DNA of 9,125 nucleotides from QHBQ01 sp038230695 (GTDB taxonomy: Bacteria > Chloroflexota > Chloroflexia > QHBQ01). The translations under genes were made by a program, and so were the position numbers. A model generated the notes under the pieces. The model was not told where the DNA came from. It made no database searches and worked only from the letters and a program-made list of their open reading frames with translations. The number at the start of each line of letters is the position of its first letter. Position 1 is the stretch's first letter. The stretch is from the NCBI GenBank assembly GCA_038230695.1, contig JBBRMT010000193.1:1-9125 (forward strand), read 5' to 3'. This document shows, piece by piece, positions 5,862-9,125 of the stretch.

Positions 5862-6127
5862 AACCCCTCACCCCAACCCTCTAGGCGGGTTTATCTTCAC
5901 CCACTCAAATAAATATCCCATGGTATGATGATGCAATCCTGTTCCGACCCTTTGCGCCACGACTATTGCCTGCATTGGCTTATTTGCGCTTTCGACAAGC
6001 GTTGGGTGCGTTTAAACGATCGGAGCTACGCTCCCAGCCCTCAGTAATTCGGCGAGCGGCGGGCTATCCCCACCACTACTACCCTTCACCACCTGTGGGT
6101 AAGGATAAGCCCAGTGGGATGAACATT
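5862..6127. other. Region upstream of recQ without a credible gene
   Basis: No convincing coding frame is present. Next to the recQ start, 5864-5882 (ACCCCTCACCCCAACCCTC) looks like a truncated G/C-rich repeat; on the minus strand it provides the GAGGGG that serves as the recQ Shine-Dalgarno. A small palindrome GGAGC-TAC-GCTCC lies at 6022-6034. A 75-codon plus-strand frame (5966-6193) runs through repeats and has no recognisable protein character. A recQ promoter must lie here, but only a weak candidate (TTGCAT, 5936-5931 on the minus strand, with AT-rich sequence near 5910-5916) can be named. Confidence 0.6.
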
Positions 6128-6205
6128 ACTCAGAAAGTGTCTGAAAAGGGCGAACAACGGTTCGCCCCTACATATTACCACACCGCTTCTTAGACACTTA
6201 CTCAG
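6128..6205 (-). repeat. Nested inverted repeat carrying hairpin element copy B
   Basis: Imperfect outer arms of about 21 nt (6128-6148 and 6185-6205; core AAGTGTCT at 6135-6142 against AGACACTT at 6192-6199, about 16 of 21 matching) enclose copy B of the 26-nt hairpin element (6146-6171; arms 6148-6154 and 6161-6167, loop CAACGG). The right outer arm runs into the heptamer array at 6202. This has the layout of a small non-autonomous element, or of a long folded 3' untranslated region for the SnoaL-like gene, whose stop is at 6209. Confidence 0.55.
6143..6168 (-). terminator. Possible intrinsic terminator of the tetR-snoaL unit (hairpin copy B)
   Basis: On the minus strand GGGGCGAA, the loop CCGTTG and TTCGCCC are followed by TTTTC, a GC-rich stem with a short T-run about 40 nt after the SnoaL-like stop. 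Of the four hairpin copies, only this one has a T-run. The T-run is short, so efficiency is uncertain. Confidence 0.4.
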
Positions 6206-6222
6206 CACTCAGCACTCAGCAC
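6202..6222 (-). repeat. Heptamer tandem repeat (GTGCTGA)x3 spanning the SnoaL-like stop
   Basis: On the plus strand this is TCAGCAC three times (6202-6208, 6209-6215, 6216-6222), which is GTGCTGA on the coding strand. The gene's last codons (Ala-Glu-Cys) and its TGA stop (6211-6209) are made of the repeat. Confidence 0.85.
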
Positions 6223-6637
6223 TCGGCTGGGCCTGGCCGGTGATGCTGTTGACATCGAGGTACATCCGCTCACCCATGATCCAGCCATCGCGGAAGGGGA
6301 AGTAGATAACCAGGTCGAACTCGATGTAACGTCCGCTGGGTGGAATGTCGAACAGCGGGCCGGTGTGGGTGCCGCGTACGTGCGACTCTTCCACTACGTA
6401 CTGGTCGTCGGCGACGCGGGAGCGCAAGTCTAGCTTGACATCGGGCATCGCTGTCCACAGCATATTATAGAACTGGCGGATTTCGGTCTTGCCGCGCCAG
6501 AACTTCTTGAGTGGCACAATCTCATAGACTGCCTCCTCATCCAGCGTGTCAATCAGCCGATCAATATCACGGCGGTTCTCGGCCAATACGTGTTCGGTCC
6601 AGCGGCGCAGGTTCTGTTCGGTGGCGGTCTTTGCCAT
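6209..6637 (-). CDS. SnoaL-like / NTF2-fold protein (ester cyclase type)
   Basis: This 142-residue protein fits the alpha+beta barrel SnoaL-like (NTF2 superfamily) group. It has an N-terminal helix (LRRWTEHVLAENRRDIDRLID), the segment EEAVYEIVPLKKFWRGKTEIRQFYNMLWTAMPDVKLDL, then the family-typical HVRGTHTGPLFDIPPSGRYIEFD (86-108; compare H-x-G-x-F-x-GIPPTGR in SnoaL-like cyclases) and FRDGWIMGERMYLDVNSI (115-132). Substrate and reaction are unknown, as members range from polyketide cyclases to binding proteins. ATG at 6637 is chosen because a strong Shine-Dalgarno (GGAGAGGAG) precedes it; the upstream in-frame start at 6670 would overlap the regulator. The C-terminal SAEC and the stop come from heptamer repeats. 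The gene lies 16 nt after the TetR stop and is probably cotranscribed with it. Confidence 0.82.
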   Translation of the reverse strand: MAKTATEQNLRRWTEHVLAENRRDIDRLIDTLDEEAVYEIVPLKKFWRGKTEIRQFYNMLWTAMPDVKLDLRSRVADDQYVVEESHVRGTHTGPLFDIPPSGRYIEFDLVIYFPFRDGWIMGERMYLDVNSITGQAQPSAEC

Positions 6638-6653
6638 GTTCTTCTCCTCTCCA

Positions 6654-7373
6654 TTATGGCTCGATTTCAATCTTCACGGTGGGGCGGGGTGGCTTCGTCT
6701 CGTGGGGTATTATACCAGCTAGCGCGTCCAGTGGCAGCGCCTCAAGTTTGGCTGCAGTTCCTTTCGGGGTTATCATGCCTTGCAGGAAGATACTGACCGC
6801 TGCATCTACATACTCCTCAACATCTATTAGCTGGCTAACTGGCTCCATCAGGATGTTGCGGCGCAGGATCAGGGAGATGAGCATCCCGAAGAAGGCCTGG
6901 GCGGCATAATCGGTGTTCACTGGACGCATATTGCCCAGCGACATCTGGTGCTTGAAGTATTTGCTGATCGGGTCGAGGGCGCGGGCGACGATTATCTCAC
7001 TAAGGGCGTTGACCAATTCCGGTTCGCGCTCGTTCTCGCGCAGCATCAGGCGGATGAGCTTGATCTGCTGTGGGTTGCTCACCGCCTCAGTGTAGATATG
7101 GGCAAGGCCAGTAAGAAAGATGGTAGGAGGGATGTCGTTCACTTCTGGTGGAAAAGCCAATACGACCGGGGATTCTATGCGGCGTGATAGCACGGCAGCA
7201 AACAACTTCGCCTTGTTCTCGAAGAACCAGTAGAGCAATGCAGAGCTAACCTCCGCCCGTCGCGCAATCGCCCGGATTGACGACCCGCTGTAGCCGTGGG
7301 TGGTAAACTCAGCCTCCGCCGCATCCAATATCGCCGCCTTACGCTGCTCGGCATCACCCTCTCGTCGCCCCAT
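6654..7373 (-). CDS. TetR/AcrR-family transcriptional regulator
   Basis: This 239-residue one-component repressor has an N-terminal TetR DNA-binding domain: RKAAILDAAEAEFTTHGYSG (11-30), SIRAIARRAEVSSALLYWFF (32-51, the helix-turn-helix) and ENKAKLFAAVL (52-62). The helical ligand/dimer domain (about 75-205) is variable, as is usual for the family, and includes KLIRLMLRENEREPELVNAL and AAQAFFGMLISLILRRN. The Pro/Lys-rich tail (225-239) is a little longer than usual. ATG at 7373 has GGGAG 4 nt upstream. The gene is preceded by a near-perfect promoter and a palindromic operator, which suggests autorepression. The only obvious target in the same transcript is the SnoaL-like gene downstream. The inducing ligand cannot be predicted. 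Confidence 0.92.
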   Translation of the reverse strand: MGRREGDAEQRKAAILDAAEAEFTTHGYSGSSIRAIARRAEVSSALLYWFFENKAKLFAAVLSRRIESPVVLAFPPEVNDIPPTIFLTGLAHIYTEAVSNPQQIKLIRLMLRENEREPELVNALSEIIVARALDPISKYFKHQMSLGNMRPVNTDYAAQAFFGMLISLILRRNILMEPVSQLIDVEEYVDAAVSIFLQGMITPKGTAAKLEALPLDALAGIIPHETKPPRPTVKIEIEP

Positions 7374-7396
7374 CTTGCTCCCATCGTTGCGCTAAT

Positions 7397-7410
7397 TGAA
7401 CATCCGTTCA
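7397..7410 (-). promoter_or_regulatory. Probable TetR operator TGAAC-N4-GTTCA
   Basis: TGAACATCCGTTCA is a palindrome with perfect 5-nt arms and a 4-nt centre. It lies just after the -10 box of the tetR promoter, covering the expected transcription start and the first bases of the leader. Its size and position suit binding by a TetR dimer and autorepression. The site is seen in the sequence; the binding is inferred. Confidence 0.6.
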
Positions 7411-7416
7411 GGGGCA

Positions 7417-7445
7417 AATATAACGCATCGTAGGGTTTATGTCAA
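7417..7445 (-). promoter_or_regulatory. tetR-snoaL promoter
   Basis: On the minus strand TTGACA (7445-7440) and TATATT (7422-7417) are separated by exactly 17 nt, a near-consensus housekeeping promoter. The predicted start is at about 7410, giving a leader of roughly 37 nt before the ATG at 7373. Confidence 0.75.
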
Positions 7446-7497
7446 TGCTAGCGCAGGTGATGATGTAGCCTATACGTTGGTTAGCTGGATCGCGCAA

Positions 7498-7523
7498 CAG
7501 GGCGGGTAGCCGCCCGCCCCTAC
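7498..7523 (-). repeat. 26-nt dispersed hairpin element, copy C (arm-variant)
   Basis: On the minus strand this reads GTAGGGGCGGG, loop CGGCTA, CCCGCCCTG. The arms (7500-7506 and 7513-7519) differ from copies A, B and D at two positions each, and the changes are complementary (AA to GG against TT to CC), so pairing is preserved. It lies 26 nt after the stop of the PH-domain gene, in sense orientation to it. Confidence 0.8.
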
Positions 7524-7549
7524 GTCCTATAACATTCTATAATGCCAAA

Positions 7550-8314
7550 TTACATCCGCTGCAGGATCTGGGTCCGCTTCTGGGCGTACTCTGCATCGGT
7601 AATTAGCCCCTGGCTGCGTAGGTCTTCGAGTTCGCGCAGGGCGCTGGCGCTCCCACCACCATTGGCTGCGCTGACTACTGGCGGCACCATCGGATTGACT
7701 CCAGGGTTGGTGGCGATTACCGGCCTGTAGCCCGCACTGGTGGCGGGGGTAACTCCCATACCCGACTTGGCATCGAGCAGCGATTTCTTGAACTCTAGCG
7801 GGCTGGCGATACCGTGCATCAGCACCGGCGTATCGTTGCCCGATTCGAGCGTAACATCACCAAAGTTGAACATCCTGCCGAACAGGTTCTGGGTGGTGGA
7901 GATGTCGTTGATCTTCTCGAGGGCAATATCGTAGGTGGATTTGTTGACCACGCCATTAAGGGTGATGACCCGCTCGTTGGTGACGACATAGATGTGGTTA
8001 CGCCAGCGGATGTAGTACACGGCAATGATGGCAAGGGGGATGATAGCGACGATGAGCGCCAGCCAACCAATGTTATTACTGCCAGATAGACATTCACCGC
8101 TTGCATTCACCCCTTGCCCGCAGTTGGGAACACCGCCGTGAAAGATGTTGTTGAAGATTTTATAGACGTTATCTGAGAAAATAAAGACCAGCAACAGAAA
8201 GATGATCATAGCGATGAAGGGCCATACCTGGCGAACGAGCCAGAAGGGGTGCTGGTGGGTTTCGCTGAGTTCGACCTCGTTATTGCTCAACAGGTGCTTG
8301 ACATAGGGGTTCAT
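7550..8314 (-). CDS. Membrane protein with bacterial PH domain and C-terminal SHOCT segment
   Basis: This 254-residue protein has two membrane helices (about 31-49 WPFIAMIIFLLLVFIFS and 83-103 IGWLALIVAIIPLAIIAVYYI) joined by a loop of about 35 residues with two cysteines (65 and 75). A bPH2-type domain follows (about 108-185: YVVTNERVITLNGVVNKSTYDIALEKINDIS, then FGRMFNFGDVTLES). A Pro/Val/Ala-rich linker leads to a SHOCT motif (226-254, LRELEDLRSQGLITDAEYAQKR). The SHOCT motif is a short oligomerisation helix pair. The PH fold is probably cytoplasmic. The cellular role is unknown. It starts 12 nt after the recO stop, with AGGAGG at 8323-8328, so it is in the recO transcript. A palindromic repeat lies 26 nt after its stop. 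Confidence 0.88.
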   Translation of the reverse strand: MNPYVKHLLSNNEVELSETHQHPFWLVRQVWPFIAMIIFLLLVFIFSDNVYKIFNNIFHGGVPNCGQGVNASGECLSGSNNIGWLALIVAIIPLAIIAVYYIRWRNHIYVVTNERVITLNGVVNKSTYDIALEKINDISTTQNLFGRMFNFGDVTLESGNDTPVLMHGIASPLEFKKSLLDAKSGMGVTPATSAGYRPVIATNPGVNPMVPPVVSAANGGGSASALRELEDLRSQGLITDAEYAQKRTQILQRM

Positions 8315-8322
8315 CGTCTAGT

Positions 8323-8328
8323 CCTCCT
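8323..8328 (-). promoter_or_regulatory. Shine-Dalgarno overlapping the recO stop codon
   Basis: AGGAGG on the minus strand (8328-8323) overlaps the recO TAG stop (8329-8327) by two bases and is 8 nt from the ATG at 8314. It fixes the start of the PH-domain gene and implies translational coupling to recO. Confidence 0.85.
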
Positions 8329-9125
8329 AAAATCTTGGGTTACACAACAGGGCGAACCACAATTCGCCCCTACGAATGGCCCTTAACGGGTTGGTAGGTA
8401 CGGCAAGCTCCTCATGGGCGTGGGCAAGGAACTGGGCGGAGCGCAGTTCGCGCTCCAGAATGTACTGAACGTAGCTGTTGAGGATGCGTTTTACTTCGCT
8501 GCCTATTGTATCAGAAACGTGAACCTTGTCAACTTCCCTGTAATCGGTGCTGCGTTGCAGTAGGCGCAACACCTTGAATGCCGCCAGGCTGATGCTGGTG
8601 GCTCGCTGAGTGGGGGCGCAGGTGGGGCATAGCACGCCGCCCTGCACGCTGAAGGCGTGACCCTCGTCGGGTTCGAGCGGAGTCTTGCAAATAAGGCAGC
8701 GATGCAACTCTGGGCGATAGCCGAGCAGACCCAGCAGTTGCATCTCATACCAGCGCAGCAACAGGTCAATCTCTTTGGCAGGACCCACCCAGCCGAGGGT
8801 GTGGAGCAGCAACTGGTAGGCCGGTTGGTTGGCCTGATTGTCGGCGCTGAGGCGGTCGAGCAATTCGGCTATATAATAGGGATACCAGATCAGGTTGGGG
8901 TCGTCGCGGAAAGCGATGAAGGGGTCGAGTGTCTCCGCCTGGGTCACGTAATCAAGGTCGCGGCCTTTGGCAAGCAGCAGCTTGCTGCGGGTGAACAATT
9001 CAAGGTGGCCGCCTAGATGACTGGTGGGGCGGCGCACCCCCTTGGCAATCGCCCGTATCTTGCCAAACTGCGGGGTATAGAGGGTCAGGATGCGATCGGC
9101 TTCGCCAACATCGCTGCGGCGCAAC
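8327..9125 (-). CDS. recO: DNA repair protein RecO (N-terminus beyond window)
   Basis: RecO anneals single strands and, with RecR, loads RecA onto SSB-coated DNA in RecF-pathway repair. About 265 residues are visible. They begin within the OB-fold: LRRSDVGEADRILTLYTPQFGKIRAIAKGVRRPTSHLGG is typical of the family from about residue 15-20, so a short N-terminus lies outside the window; the TTG at 9124 is an internal Leu codon, not a start. The helical domain includes YYIAELLDRL and LLLRWYEMQLLGLLGYRPEL. A zinc site follows: Cys143, Cys146, Cys166 and Cys169 of the visible part. The normal RecO end (YILERELRSAQFL) is followed by about 30 extra residues, whose RRGELWFALL part is encoded by a palindromic repeat. 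Confidence 0.93.
   Translation of the reverse strand, partial: LRRSDVGEADRILTLYTPQFGKIRAIAKGVRRPTSHLGGHLELFTRSKLLLAKGRDLDYVTQAETLDPFIAFRDDPNLIWYPYYIAELLDRLSADNQANQPAYQLLLHTLGWVGPAKEIDLLLRWYEMQLLGLLGYRPELHRCLICKTPLEPDEGHAFSVQGGVLCPTCAPTQRATSISLAAFKVLRLLQRSTDYREVDKVHVSDTIGSEVKRILNSYVQYILERELRSAQFLAHAHEELAVPTNPLRAIRRGELWFALLCNPRF
8348..8373 (-). repeat. 26-nt dispersed hairpin element, copy D, within recO
   Basis: On the minus strand this reads GTAGGGGCGAA, loop TTGTGG, TTCGCCCTG. The arms are 8350-8356 and 8363-8369. It lies in the last 50 nt of recO and is translated as part of the C-terminal tail (about residues 251-260 of the visible part). Confidence 0.85.

Noticed and set aside
5966..6193. 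75-codon plus-strand frame upstream of recQ
   Set aside because: It has no recognisable protein character, runs through palindromic repeats and has no ribosome-binding site.
6638..6670. Earlier start at 6670 for the SnoaL-like gene
   Set aside because: It would overlap the tetR stop region and read through the strong Shine-Dalgarno sequence; the ATG at 6637 is far better placed.
7538..7543. Plus-strand TATAAT near the end of the PH-domain gene
   Set aside because: No -35 box is present and no credible plus-strand gene lies downstream; it sits in an AT-rich intergenic stretch.

Overview
The window reads as a bacterial chromosome segment, moderately GC-rich. It probably comes from a member of the Chloroflexota (Chloroflexia-like). 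That placement is a judgement from general resemblance: gene content (rsmD, coaD, a coiled-coil gene, recO), a long RecQ, and many heptameric and GC-palindromic dispersed repeats around gene ends. No rRNA, tRNA, CRISPR array or classical insertion sequence is visible.

Layout, left to right. Plus strand: 3' end of an Hsp70-family gene (to 202); rsmD (371-970), with a well-formed promoter whose predicted start point falls on the ATG; coaD (1069-1572, TTG start); a coiled-coil DivIVA/AtpF-like gene (1762-2256); and a closely coupled pRiA4b ORF-3-like gene (2269-2856). Minus strand: a 970-codon recQ (2949-5861), convergent with the previous gene and carrying an extra C-terminal DUF559 nuclease-like domain; a TetR regulator with a SnoaL-like protein downstream (6654-7373 and 6209-6637), behind a promoter with a TGAAC-N4-GTTCA operator; and recO (8327 to the window edge) with a coupled PH/SHOCT membrane protein (7550-8314).

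The main theme is the repeat content. There are three families. (1) A 26-nt hairpin with 7-nt arms and a 6-nt loop occurs four times, always at a gene 3' end and always in the same orientation relative to that gene, and one copy carries compensatory arm changes. (2) G/C-rich palindromic elements of about 40 nt (CCTCCCCC-AAA-GGGGGAGG plus a G-rich tail) occur in rsmD, after the pRiA4b-like gene and four times inside recQ. (3) Heptamer arrays (GTGCTGA)n sit directly at three stop codons and supply stops in all three frames. The repeats have become coding at four places: the tails of RsmD, RecO and the SnoaL-like protein, and the linker of RecQ.

The strongest candidate for something undescribed is the RecQ-DUF559 fusion. 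The DUF559 segment (about 2949-3357) is bracketed by near-identical inverted copies of the G/C-rich element (2902-2940 and 3360-3401), and extra copies form the linker to the HRDC domain. This looks like a small nuclease cassette with palindromic ends that became fused in frame to the end of recQ. The presence of recQ and recO in one window also fits a RecF-pathway repair neighbourhood, though they lie in separate transcription units.
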